Shown: positions 1 through 8,050 of the stretch, piece after piece
Layout: the number at the start of each line of letters is the position of its first letter
How positions within the stretch are numbered: the first letter of the stretch is position 1
Origin: Bacteroidales bacterium Bact_23
GTDB taxonomy: Bacteria; Bacteroidota; Bacteroidia; Bacteroidales; Lentimicrobiaceae
NCBI GenBank assembly: GCA_001603685.1
Contig: LUZO01000332.1
Span: forward strand, 1-14,242
DNA: 14,242 nucleotides
Direction of reading: 5' to 3'
Program-made: the position numbers and the translations under genes
Notes under the pieces: generated by a model
The model's database searches: none
What the model saw: only the letters and a program-made list of their open reading frames with translations
Told to the model about the DNA's origin: nothing

Positions 1-39
1 ATTGGAAATGGGCCTGTTCAGATTTTTACTTTTTTAAAA

Positions 40-72
40 GTTGAATTTTAAGTCAGAAATAATATAATTTTC
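40..72 (+). promoter_or_regulatory. Candidate Bacteroidota-type promoter of the sus operon
   Basis: A TAATTTTC box at 65-72 matches the Bacteroidota -7 consensus TAnnTTTG at all but the last base. A GTTG at 40-43, 21 bases upstream, could be the -33 element. Transcription would start near base 76 and give a leader of about 35 bases. The match is imperfect and only 110 bases upstream of susC are visible, so the main promoter could lie elsewhere. Confidence 0.35.
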
Positions 73-110
73 AATTAACACAAAACAAACCACCAATCAA
101 AACCAGAATT

Positions 111-3100
111 ATGAAGAAGCATTATGAATTGCTGAAAGTTCTGTTTCTGTTGCTTGGCCTGGCATTCGTATCTCATGGCTATTCCCAGGGGATCAGGGTA
201 TCGGGCAAGGTAACGGATGCAAGAGATGGTCAATCCCTTCCGGGGGTTTCCATCCTCGTAAAAAACACCTCTACGGGTACCATTACCGACATTGACGGAA
301 AATACACATTGAATGTTGAGCCGGGTGCTGTGCTGGCTTTTTCATTTATAGGGTATAACACTCAGGAGATAGAGGTAGGAGCACAAACCACCATCAATGT
401 TTTTCTGGTTCCTTCGGTTACTGAACTTGAGGAAGCTGTAATCATTGGTTATGGAGCAGTAAAGAAGTCAGATGCGACCGGTTCGGTTGCCGTTGTTTCA
501 TCGAAGGATTTCAACCGTGGAGCCATCACCACTCCGCAGGAACTGCTGGCCGGTAAAACCACCGGTGTGGTTATTACCAGCAGCGGCGGAAGCCCGGGAG
601 CCGGTGCAACCATCCGCATCAGGGGCGGTTCTTCGCTGAATACCAGCAACGACCCGCTTATTGTAATCGACGGAGTTGCCATCGACAATACCGGTATCTC
701 AGGATCGAGCAATGTGCTGGCTGCCATCAATCCTAACGATATCGAATCGTTTACCGTACTGAAAGATGCTTCTGCCACCGCAATTTACGGCTCAAGGGCA
801 TCAAACGGGGTAATTCTGATAACAACCAAAAAAGGAACCAGCGCCGGTGCCGATAAGCTGAGAATCAGTTATAACGGAAGTATTGGTTTGAATACTGTTC
901 CCAATAAAATAGAACTCCTTTCGGGAGATGAGTTCCGTGCTCTGGCTACAGATCTTAAAAATCAGGGCCTCTCGGGCCTGAGCGATAAAGCGCTGAAAAG
1001 GCTGGGCAATGAAAATACCGACTGGCAGGATGAGATTTACCGCAACTCACTGACTCAGGACCACAACCTGAGTTTCTACGGAAACCTGAAATCACTGCCT
1101 TACCGCGTATCAGTCGGCTTTACCGATCAGGATGGTATTCTGCGCGAAACCAATATGAAAAGGACTACCGGAGCGCTGAGTCTTAATCCAACCCTTTTGG
1201 ATAAACATCTGAAGCTTGACCTCAATATTAAAGGCAGCCAGGAGAAACAGCAGTACAGCGATTACGGCGCTGTTGGATCTGCCGTGGCATTCGACCCCAC
1301 ACAGCCGGTGAAAAACGGCAATACCAAATTCGGAGGTTACTTCACATGGGTGAATCTCAGCGATACCCTGGCCGACGGCTCAATGAACCCCAACGGAAAC
1401 CCCAACCCGATTGGAGTGAGCAACCCCGTGGCACTGCTTGAGCAGACCGAAAACAACTCAACTGTAAACAGGGCAATCGGTAATGCACAGTTCGATTATA
1501 AAATGCACTTCTTGCCCGACCTCAGGGCTATCCTGAACCTCGGATTTGATTACTCGAACAGCGAAGGGGTTAACAATGCCCCTCCCGATGCAGCATTCAC
1601 CTTCAGGGATGGAATTGGCCGCTATACCGATTATACCCAGAAGAAAAAGATGGAACTGCTCGATTTCTACTTCAATTATGTGAAGGATATTTCGTCAATC
1701 GACAGTAAGATTGATGCTACAGCCGGTTACTCATGGCAGCATTTCCAGCGTGAAGGAACCAGCTGGACAAGGACTTATCAGGGAAATATTGACAAGGACA
1801 GCCTCCGTTATACGGATTATATCAACGAAAACTATCTGATTTCATTCTTCGGAAGGTTGAACTACAGCCTCAAAGACAAATACCTGCTGACTTTCACCCT
1901 GCGTAACGACGGTTCGTCCAGATTTGCAAAGGAAAACAGGTGGGGACTTTTCCCGTCGGTTGCTTTTGCATGGAAAATGAATAACGAAAGATGCTTCAGC
2001 AAATACGACAATCTCTCCGACCTGAAACTTCGTCTTGGATGGGGTGTTACAGGACAGCAGGAGATTGGAAACTACTATCCGTATCTGGCCATTTATCAGA
2101 TCAGCGATCCAACAGCCGCCTATCAGTTTGGTGATCAGTGGTATCTGACCTACAGGCCGAACCCATACGATAAAAATATTAAGTGGGAATCCACCACAAC
2201 CTACAACATCGGATTTGATTACGGATTTTTCGAAAACCGGGTGACCGGAGCCATTGATGCATATTACAGGAAAACGGAAGATCTGATTGCCAATGTTCCC
2301 ATCGCATCGGGTACCAACTTCTCGAACTACCTTACTACCAATGTGGGGTCGCTTGAAAACCGCGGTGTTGAATTCCTGATTGATGTGAAGCCGGTAGTTA
2401 CAAAGGATGTAACCTGGAACATCGGATACAATGTATCATACAACAAAAACGAGATTACCAAACTGCTGATGACCGACGATCCTGATTTCAACGGAGTTCC
2501 CGTTGGCCGTATCAGCGGCGGTGTTGGAAACTTTATCCAGCGCAACAGTGTAGGCTATCCGGCAGGCTCATTCTTTGTATTCCAGCAGGTTTATGATGTG
2601 AATGGCATGCCCATCGAAGGTCTTTATATCGACAGAAGCGGCGAAGGCGGAAATGTTGCCGGGAATGAGGAAAACAAGTATCACTACGAAAAACCGGCCC
2701 CCGATTTTGCAATGGGCCTCTCTTCAAGTCTGAGGTATAAGAATTTTGATGCCATGGTTTCGGCCAGAATCAACCTTGGAAACTATGTGTATAATAATGT
2801 GGCATCAGACAGGGCAGTGTACAGCAGCCTTTACAACCAATCCGGATTCTTTAATAATGTACCCTCGCAGGTTAACCTGACCAAATTCGTTAATCCTCAG
2901 TACTGGTCTGACTTTTATGTTGAAAATGCCTCATTCTTCAGGCTCGACAACATCAGCGTAGGCTACAATGTGGACAAGCTCTTTACAGAGAAACTGAATG
3001 CCAGGTTCAGCCTTACCGTACAGAATGCGTTTATCATTACGAAGTACAACGGACTGGATCCGGAGGTCAGCGGCGGAATCGACGACAACATCTATCCCCG

Positions 3101-3140
3101 TGCCAGGACATTCGTTTTGGGTATAAATATTAACTTTTAA
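111..3140 (+). CDS. susC: SusC/RagA-family TonB-dependent outer-membrane glycan transporter
   Basis: Outer-membrane barrel that imports oligosaccharides into the periplasm with TonB/ExbBD energy, working as a complex with a SusD lid. The 1009-residue length is typical of the family. Visible order: signal peptide (residues 1 to about 26, KKH start, hydrophobic core, cleavage near YSQ); carboxypeptidase-regulatory-like Ig domain (about 29-100, GKVTD, LPGVSILVKNTSTGT, DIDGKYTL); TonB-box region (about 106-118, EEAVIIGYG); plug with the SusC signature IRGGSSL...DPLIVIDG (about 168-188) and VLKDASATAIYGSRASNGVI; then a long beta-barrel ending in an aromatic residue (LGININF). It is first in the operon and only 12 bases before susD. 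The substrate cannot be read from SusC alone; the starch-like SusD and SusE downstream suggest an alpha-glucan. Family assignment is certain, substrate is inference. Confidence 0.96.
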   Translation: MKKHYELLKVLFLLLGLAFVSHGYSQGIRVSGKVTDARDGQSLPGVSILVKNTSTGTITDIDGKYTLNVEPGAVLAFSFIGYNTQEIEVGAQTTINVFLVPSVTELEEAVIIGYGAVKKSDATGSVAVVSSKDFNRGAITTPQELLAGKTTGVVITSSGGSPGAGATIRIRGGSSLNTSNDPLIVIDGVAIDNTGISGSSNVLAAINPNDIESFTVLKDASATAIYGSRASNGVILITTKKGTSAGADKLRISYNGSIGLNTVPNKIELLSGDEFRALATDLKNQGLSGLSDKALKRLGNENTDWQDEIYRNSLTQDHNLSFYGNLKSLPYRVSVGFTDQDGILRETNMKRTTGALSLNPTLLDKHLKLDLNIKGSQEKQQYSDYGAVGSAVAFDPTQPVKNGNTKFGGYFTWVNLSDTLADGSMNPNGNPNPIGVSNPVALLEQTENNSTVNRAIGNAQFDYKMHFLPDLRAILNLGFDYSNSEGVNNAPPDAAFTFRDGIGRYTDYTQKKKMELLDFYFNYVKDISSIDSKIDATAGYSWQHFQREGTSWTRTYQGNIDKDSLRYTDYINENYLISFFGRLNYSLKDKYLLTFTLRNDGSSRFAKENRWGLFPSVAFAWKMNNERCFSKYDNLSDLKLRLGWGVTGQQEIGNYYPYLAIYQISDPTAAYQFGDQWYLTYRPNPYDKNIKWESTTTYNIGFDYGFFENRVTGAIDAYYRKTEDLIANVPIASGTNFSNYLTTNVGSLENRGVEFLIDVKPVVTKDVTWNIGYNVSYNKNEITKLLMTDDPDFNGVPVGRISGGVGNFIQRNSVGYPAGSFFVFQQVYDVNGMPIEGLYIDRSGEGGNVAGNEENKYHYEKPAPDFAMGLSSSLRYKNFDAMVSARINLGNYVYNNVASDRAVYSSLYNQSGFFNNVPSQVNLTKFVNPQYWSDFYVENASFFRLDNISVGYNVDKLFTEKLNARFSLTVQNAFIITKYNGLDPEVSGGIDDNIYPRARTFVLGININF

Positions 3141-3152
3141 CAGGTATTAACG

Positions 3153-5318
3153 ATGAAAAAATATCTCAAAATATCATTGGCTGCCCTTGCGATGGTAGTC
3201 CTTGCAACATCCTGTCTGAAGGATCTGGATGTTGAACCTCTGGATAAGAAGTTGCCCATATCCACCAATGTGTTTAATTCACCCGAGGCTTACCTTCAGG
3301 CTTTGGCCAAGCTTTATGCATCATATGCAGTCAGCGGCCAGGAAGGACCTGCCGGAAAGCCTGATATTGAAGGTATTGACGAGGGCTTCTCCAACTATCT
3401 GCGTCAGTACTGGAATGCTCAGGAACTTGCCACCGATGAGGCGGTAATTGCATGGAACGATGCCACAATCAAGGACTTCCACTGGCAGACCTGGGCGCCG
3501 AACGATGTGTTCATTACTGCACTTTATTCGAGGATTTATTTTACTATATCTCTTTCGAATGAGTTTATCAGGAATACCGTCGGCAAGGACGAATACAAAC
3601 AATATCTTGCCGAAGCCCGCTTTATCAGGGCGCTTTCTTACTGGCATGCGCTTGACCTGTTTGGAAATCCCTCATTCGTTACCGAGGATGATGCTCCCGG
3701 AGCCTTCTTCCCGAATCAGATCAGCCGCACAGAACTCTTTAACTACGTTGAAAAAGAGTTGAAGGAGATTGAAGGCGACCTCGGAAGCCCGAGATTTATG
3801 TATGGCCGTGCCGATAAGGGTGCTGCATGGATGCTGCTGTCGAAACTTTACCTGAATGCTCAGGTTTATACCGGACAGAACCGTTATGCAGATGCCATTA
3901 CCTATCTTGAAAAAGTGCTGGATGCCGGTTACTCGCTCGCTCCCGCCTATTCAGACAATTTCATGGCCGATAACAATACCAGCCCCGAAATGATCTTTTC
4001 GATTAACTACGATGGAGAATATACCCGTTCATACGGCGGAATGGTTTACCTGATTCATGCTGCAATCGGAGGTACAATGCCGGCCGCCGACTTTGGCGTT
4101 GGCGGGGGCTGGGGCGGTTTGCGCACAACCAAGGCTTTCGTTCAGAAGTTCTATCCCAATGTTGGTGCCGGGCTCTACAACTCACCCAAACCCAAAAAGA
4201 GCAGAAATAACTACCCTGTAATTTATGTGCCGGGCGACTATATGGATCCGAGCTGGAATCCGGGCGAATCCGCTCAGCTTGCATCGGTAAACAGCGATGG
4301 CAATTATGAAGGTTACATCTGGGCAGAAGCCGGAAATCAGTTCAAATTCACCGATGGCCCGTCATGGGATGTCAATTATGGTGATGATGGGGCCGATGGA
4401 ACGCTCGACCAGAACGGAGCAAACATCGTAGCGCCGGAAACCGGATACTACAAATTGAATGTGGACCTGAATAACTTTACCTATACCATGGTTAAGACCG
4501 ACTGGGGAGTAATCGGATCGGCAACAGCCGGTGGCTGGGATTATGATCAGAATATGACCTACGATAAGGATACAGGATTGTGGACTGCAATGCTCGATCT
4601 TAACGCCGGTGAAATCAAGTTCAGAGCCAACGATGACTGGGGGTTAAATTACGGAGATAACGGAGCCGACGGAATTCTCGAAGAAGGTGGCGCCAATATT
4701 GCAATTCCCTCTGCCGGTACTTATGTAATCACCATGAAGCTTGGTAAACCCGATTACACCTATACCATTACCCGTTCAGCTTACGACAAGCGCGCCATGT
4801 TCTGGACCGACGGCCAGTCGCTTGAAATTGAAGATATCGGCGAGTTTACCCATGGTTATGCCATTACCAAATTCAAAAATGTGAACAAGGATGGCTCACC
4901 GGCACGATTCCCGCATCCTGATTTTGTATGCACCGACTATCCGGTATTCCGTCTGGCCGATGCCTATCTGATGTATGCCGAAGCTGTATTGCGTGGTGGT
5001 GGCGGAAGCCAGGGAAGGGCACTTGACCTGGTTAACCAGATTCGTACCCGCGCTTATGGTGCTGCCGACGGCAACATATCAGCCGGCGACCTTACCCTTA
5101 ATTTCATCCTGGATGAACGCGCACGCGAGCTCTACTGGGAAGGCCACCGCAGAACCGACCTTATCCGCTACGATATGTTTACCACTTCAAACTATCTGTG
5201 GCAGTGGAAGGGTAAAGTTCCTGAAGGAGCAGCAAGCGGAAGTTTCAGAAACCTTTATCCCATACCTTCTGCTGAAATGTCGTCAAACCCGAACCTGAAG
5301 CAGAATACTGGTTATTAA
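3153..5318 (+). CDS. susD: SusD-like glycan-binding lipoprotein with two inserted SusE/F-type binding modules
   Basis: Surface lipoprotein that captures glycan and closes SusC as a lid. The lipoprotein signal is residues 1-20, with lipobox LATS-C21 followed by KDLD, an acidic export-type signal. SusD/RagB hallmarks: helical TPR-like segment with FIRALSYWHALDLFGN (about 157-172), GGGWGGLRTTKAF (about 317-329), FRLADAYLMYAEA (about 599-611) and the C-terminal ERARELYWEGHRRTDLIRYD (about 655-674). Family members are usually about 500-600 residues; this one has 721. The excess is two tandem modules at about 354-447 and 448-541 that share NYGDxGADGxL, GANI, a P-x-x-G-x-Y turn and a final YT strand, like the starch-binding modules of SusE/SusF. 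The SusD fold resumes at AYDKRAMFW. W320 and nearby Y294/Y299 fall close to the numbering I recall for glucan-contacting W320 and Y296 of B. thetaiotaomicron SusD; that needs an alignment. Starch/alpha-glucan binding is inferred. Confidence 0.94.
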   Translation: MKKYLKISLAALAMVVLATSCLKDLDVEPLDKKLPISTNVFNSPEAYLQALAKLYASYAVSGQEGPAGKPDIEGIDEGFSNYLRQYWNAQELATDEAVIAWNDATIKDFHWQTWAPNDVFITALYSRIYFTISLSNEFIRNTVGKDEYKQYLAEARFIRALSYWHALDLFGNPSFVTEDDAPGAFFPNQISRTELFNYVEKELKEIEGDLGSPRFMYGRADKGAAWMLLSKLYLNAQVYTGQNRYADAITYLEKVLDAGYSLAPAYSDNFMADNNTSPEMIFSINYDGEYTRSYGGMVYLIHAAIGGTMPAADFGVGGGWGGLRTTKAFVQKFYPNVGAGLYNSPKPKKSRNNYPVIYVPGDYMDPSWNPGESAQLASVNSDGNYEGYIWAEAGNQFKFTDGPSWDVNYGDDGADGTLDQNGANIVAPETGYYKLNVDLNNFTYTMVKTDWGVIGSATAGGWDYDQNMTYDKDTGLWTAMLDLNAGEIKFRANDDWGLNYGDNGADGILEEGGANIAIPSAGTYVITMKLGKPDYTYTITRSAYDKRAMFWTDGQSLEIEDIGEFTHGYAITKFKNVNKDGSPARFPHPDFVCTDYPVFRLADAYLMYAEAVLRGGGGSQGRALDLVNQIRTRAYGAADGNISAGDLTLNFILDERARELYWEGHRRTDLIRYDMFTTSNYLWQWKGKVPEGAASGSFRNLYPIPSAEMSSNPNLKQNTGY
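4212..4775 (+). repeat. Tandem pair of SusE/F-like carbohydrate-binding modules encoded inside susD
   Basis: Two consecutive units of about 94 codons (about 4212-4493 and 4494-4775) encode related beta-sandwich-like modules. Each has an FKF or IKFR strand, a W, NYGDxGADG, GAN-I, P-x-x-G-x-Y and a closing Y-T-strand in the same order and spacing. They have diverged well beyond a recent duplication but are clearly homologous by eye. They sit between the glucan-site region and the C-terminal SusD/RagB domain. Confidence 0.8.
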
Positions 5319-5339
5319 TCATTCAAAATTGATAAGATC

Positions 5340-6509
5340 ATGAAAAAAACATTGTTTTTCATCATAGCCCTTGCAGGCATTTTAATGTTCAATTCCTGCG
5401 AAAAAGAAGGGGATAAGCCGGTTCTGGACATGGGAAATGTGGATCATCCGGTTGTTTTAGCTCCTTCGAATAATGCAGAATATGTATTGTATGAGGAGCA
5501 GCAGAATCAGTTGTGGGAGAAAATCTCATGGGTTGCTGCCGATTACAGGGCAGAAGCCGGTCGGAACTGGCATTTGCTTAATTCTGACAAGCTTGGATCC
5601 GTAACCTATACCGTTCAGCTTGATACCGAAGCCGATAATTTTAAAAGTCCGGTAACCCTGGTGTCAACTACCGAAACCAGCTTCAGTATGACAGTAGCTG
5701 CCTTAAACGGTAATTTGCTTGCCATGGGACTGACACCGGGCCAGGCTCATAACCTTGTAATGAGGATAAAGGCCGATATTACCGATCAGTCGGGTTACGA
5801 TAATGCAATTTCGGAAACAATCAAGCTGAAAATAACCCCATTCGCAGCTGAGGTATTGCTCCCGCCCATTTATTTGCTTGGTGGTGCAACCGAGGTTGGC
5901 TGGGATAATTCAAACGCCATTCCGATGTATGCATTCACGGAAACCAAATTTGCCATTGTGGCTAAACTGAGTGGTGGTGGTGAAATTAAGTTTATCAAAA
6001 ATCTGGGTGCATGGGCTCCGCAGTGGGGCACCGACGAAAGCGGAACAGATGTAGAGGGCCCGCTGGTTTATCGTCCTACCGAGGATGTTGATGATCCAAG
6101 GGCAATCCCTGCTCCGGCTGTAGCCGGCGATTACAGGATTACAGCTGACATTACAACCCTGAAGTACACCATTACCAAGGCATCGGAAACCCTGTATCTG
6201 CTGGGTGACGGAACTCCGGCCGGCTGGGACAATAACGCAGCTCTGCCAATGACCAAGTTGTCGCCGGGTGTTTTTGAAATTACCGTAAATCTTGGCGGAG
6301 GTTCATACTTCAAGTTTATCGAAACGCTTGGACAGTGGGCTCCGCAATATGGTACCAATGATGCCGGAACAGGCGATGGCGGAAGCCTTGTGCTCAGATC
6401 AACGGAAGCAGATCCGGATCCTGCTGCAATTCCCATCCCGGCTCCCGGTAAGTACAAGATTACCGCCAATCTGTGGAAAATGACCTATAAAGTGATTCCG
6501 GCGCAATAA
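5340..6509 (+). CDS. susE: SusE-like surface starch/glycan-binding lipoprotein
   Basis: Outer-membrane surface lipoprotein that holds polysaccharide near the SusCD complex. The lipoprotein signal is residues 1-19 (lipobox FNS-C20) followed by the acidic EKEGD expected for surface export. Residues about 22-172 form the SusE N-terminal Ig/Fn3-like domain (PVVLAPSNNAEYVL, YTVQLDTEADNF, NLVMRIKAD). Two tandem binding modules follow, about 176-281 and 282-389, with shared YLLG...GWDN, FKFI or IKFI, LGxWAPQxGT, TExDxDP and a closing Y-I/V strand; by eye they are about half identical, so this is a visible internal duplication. SusE of B. thetaiotaomicron has the same plan of one N-terminal domain and two binding modules. 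It is the last gene of the operon, 21 bases after susD and 21 bases before a terminator hairpin; no susF follows. The glycan is not proven, but starch is the best guess. Confidence 0.9.
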   Translation: MKKTLFFIIALAGILMFNSCEKEGDKPVLDMGNVDHPVVLAPSNNAEYVLYEEQQNQLWEKISWVAADYRAEAGRNWHLLNSDKLGSVTYTVQLDTEADNFKSPVTLVSTTETSFSMTVAALNGNLLAMGLTPGQAHNLVMRIKADITDQSGYDNAISETIKLKITPFAAEVLLPPIYLLGGATEVGWDNSNAIPMYAFTETKFAIVAKLSGGGEIKFIKNLGAWAPQWGTDESGTDVEGPLVYRPTEDVDDPRAIPAPAVAGDYRITADITTLKYTITKASETLYLLGDGTPAGWDNNAALPMTKLSPGVFEITVNLGGGSYFKFIETLGQWAPQYGTNDAGTGDGGSLVLRSTEADPDPAAIPIPAPGKYKITANLWKMTYKVIPAQ

Positions 6510-6530
6510 TACCGGCTAATCCTAGAAGCA

Positions 6531-6561
6531 AACAGGCTCTCCTTAGGGAGGCCTGTTTTTT
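6531..6561 (+). terminator. Intrinsic terminator of the sus operon
   Basis: AACAGGC(T)CTCC pairs with GGAGGCCTGTT across a TTAG loop, with one bulged T at 6538, and is followed at once by a T tract at 6558-6561. It starts 21 bases after the susE stop, so it closes the operon and separates it from rlmD. Confidence 0.85.
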
Positions 6562-6584
6562 GTTTCTGCCTGAGCGGTTTCATT

Positions 6585-6620
6585 TTTGTCACGAGACAAA
6601 TATGGAATGTTGTATTTTTG
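6585..6620 (+). promoter_or_regulatory. rlmD promoter with a perfect -7 box and an overlapping palindrome
   Basis: TATTTTTG at 6613-6620 is a perfect TAnnTTTG -7 box, which puts the transcription start at about 6624-6626. The only TTTG upstream (6585-6588) is 24 bases away, longer than the 19-21 usual for a -33 box. That TTTG begins a perfect palindrome, TTTGTC-ACGA-GACAAA (6585-6600), which could be an operator or chance. Confidence 0.6.
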
Positions 6621-6624
6621 CACA

Positions 6625-8043
6625 ATGGGCAGAAAAGCAAAAAACGAGGGTCCGCTGATTCTTGAGAATGTGGAGATAATTGATATTGGCGCTGAAGGCA
6701 AAGCGGTGGCCAGGGTGGATGATATGGTGGTGTTTGTGCCATATGCAATCCCCGGCGATGTTTGTGATATCCGGGTTATCTCAAAAAAACGCCGGTTTCT
6801 GGAAGGCCGGGTTATCCGTTTTCACAGGCAATCGCCAATGCGGGTTGAGCCGGTTTGCAGCCACTTTGGGATATGCGGCGGATGTAAATGGCAAAATCTT
6901 GAATATTCGAGGCAGTTGTACTACAAACAAAAGCAGGTGGAGGATAATTTCAAACGGATTGGCCATCTCGAATTTCCTGAAATATTACCCATAAAAGGAT
7001 CGCCGCGCTCGGAGTATTATCGCAATAAACTGGAATTTACATTCTCGCCCAACGGCTGGCTTACCGATGGAGAGATGAATCTTCCGATGGAAGAAAGAGA
7101 TGCACGCGCTCTTGGTTTTCACATGCCCGGAATGTTCGACAGGGTTCTCAATATCAGGCATTGCCATCTGCAGTCGGATATCTCTAATCGTATCAGGCTG
7201 GCAATTAAGGAGTTCGTCATAAAAAAAGAATACAGTTTCTACAACATCCGCAAGTTTGAGGGTGATCTCCGGAACATCATCATCCGGAATTCAAATACCG
7301 GCGATCTGATGGTCATCATGGTGTTCGGAACGGATGACAGGCTTATCATTGAAGAGGTAATGAAATTCCTTTCGGAAACTTTTACGGAGATTACTTCACT
7401 ATATTATATGGTGAACCAAAAGAAGAATGATGCCGTAAATGATCTCGAGCCTGTTTTTTACAGCGGGCTGCCCCATATGACTGAAACCATGGATGGCCTT
7501 GAATTCAGGATTGGCCCGTTGTCGTTTTTTCAGACCAACTCCGGACAGGCGCTCGAATTATACAGCATAGCCAGAGAGTACGCCGGCCTTACGGGAAAGG
7601 AAATCGTTTATGATTTATATACCGGCACCGGTACCATTGCTAACTTTGTTGCCCGTCAGTCGGCGAAAGTTATTGGTATAGAGTATGTTGAAGCTGCGGT
7701 TGGCGATGCGCGGGCCAATTCGGCAGTAAACAACATCATAAATACGGAGTTTTTCGCCGGCGATATGGCCAGAGTGCTGACTGCTGAGTTTATTGAGGCA
7801 AATGGCAGGCCCGATGTGGTAATTACCGATCCGCCGCGTGCCGGAATGCACGAAAAGGTGGTAAAAGGAATTCTTGATGCAGCGCCCGAAAGGGTGGTTT
7901 ATGTAAGTTGCAACCCGGCAACTCAGGCGCGCGACATCAGCCTTATGGCCGAAAAATACCGGATAACAAAAGTTCAGCCCGTGGATATGTTCCCGCACAC
8001 CCATCATGTGGAGAACATCTGCCTGCTGGAATTGAAAAAATAA
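6625..8043 (+). CDS. rlmD: 23S rRNA (uracil-C5)-methyltransferase, RlmD type
   Basis: Cytosolic S-adenosylmethionine-dependent enzyme that makes 5-methyluridine in 23S rRNA (U1939 in E. coli); 472 residues. Visible order: N-terminal TRAM RNA-binding domain (about 12-70, AEGKAVARVDDMVVFV, PGD); four iron-sulfur cysteines, C78-x5-C84-x2-C87 and C180; Rossmann methyltransferase with DLYTGTGT (about 329-336), DPPRAGMH (about 402-409), and the nucleophile C429 in SCNPAT. I chose the ATG at 6625 (MGRKAKNEG) over TTG 6586 or ATG 6607: family members start near here and the -7 box ends only 4 bases upstream, so earlier starts would not be transcribed from this promoter. The message would be essentially leaderless. 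It converges on aroK with 7 bases between. RlmC- or TrmA-like specificity cannot be excluded by eye. Confidence 0.93.
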   Translation: MGRKAKNEGPLILENVEIIDIGAEGKAVARVDDMVVFVPYAIPGDVCDIRVISKKRRFLEGRVIRFHRQSPMRVEPVCSHFGICGGCKWQNLEYSRQLYYKQKQVEDNFKRIGHLEFPEILPIKGSPRSEYYRNKLEFTFSPNGWLTDGEMNLPMEERDARALGFHMPGMFDRVLNIRHCHLQSDISNRIRLAIKEFVIKKEYSFYNIRKFEGDLRNIIIRNSNTGDLMVIMVFGTDDRLIIEEVMKFLSETFTEITSLYYMVNQKKNDAVNDLEPVFYSGLPHMTETMDGLEFRIGPLSFFQTNSGQALELYSIAREYAGLTGKEIVYDLYTGTGTIANFVARQSAKVIGIEYVEAAVGDARANSAVNNIINTEFFAGDMARVLTAEFIEANGRPDVVITDPPRAGMHEKVVKGILDAAPERVVYVSCNPATQARDISLMAEKYRITKVQPVDMFPHTHHVENICLLELKK

Positions 8044-8050
8044 TCAAGCT

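Noticed and set aside
449..778. 109-residue open frame on the - strand inside susC
   Set aside because: It is antisense to a conserved SusC plug region, has no recognisable motif, and follows from the codon pattern of the real gene.
6586..6624. Upstream extension of rlmD to TTG 6586 or ATG 6607
   Set aside because: It would encode 13 residues across the promoter palindrome and -7 box, and the predicted transcript begins after it.
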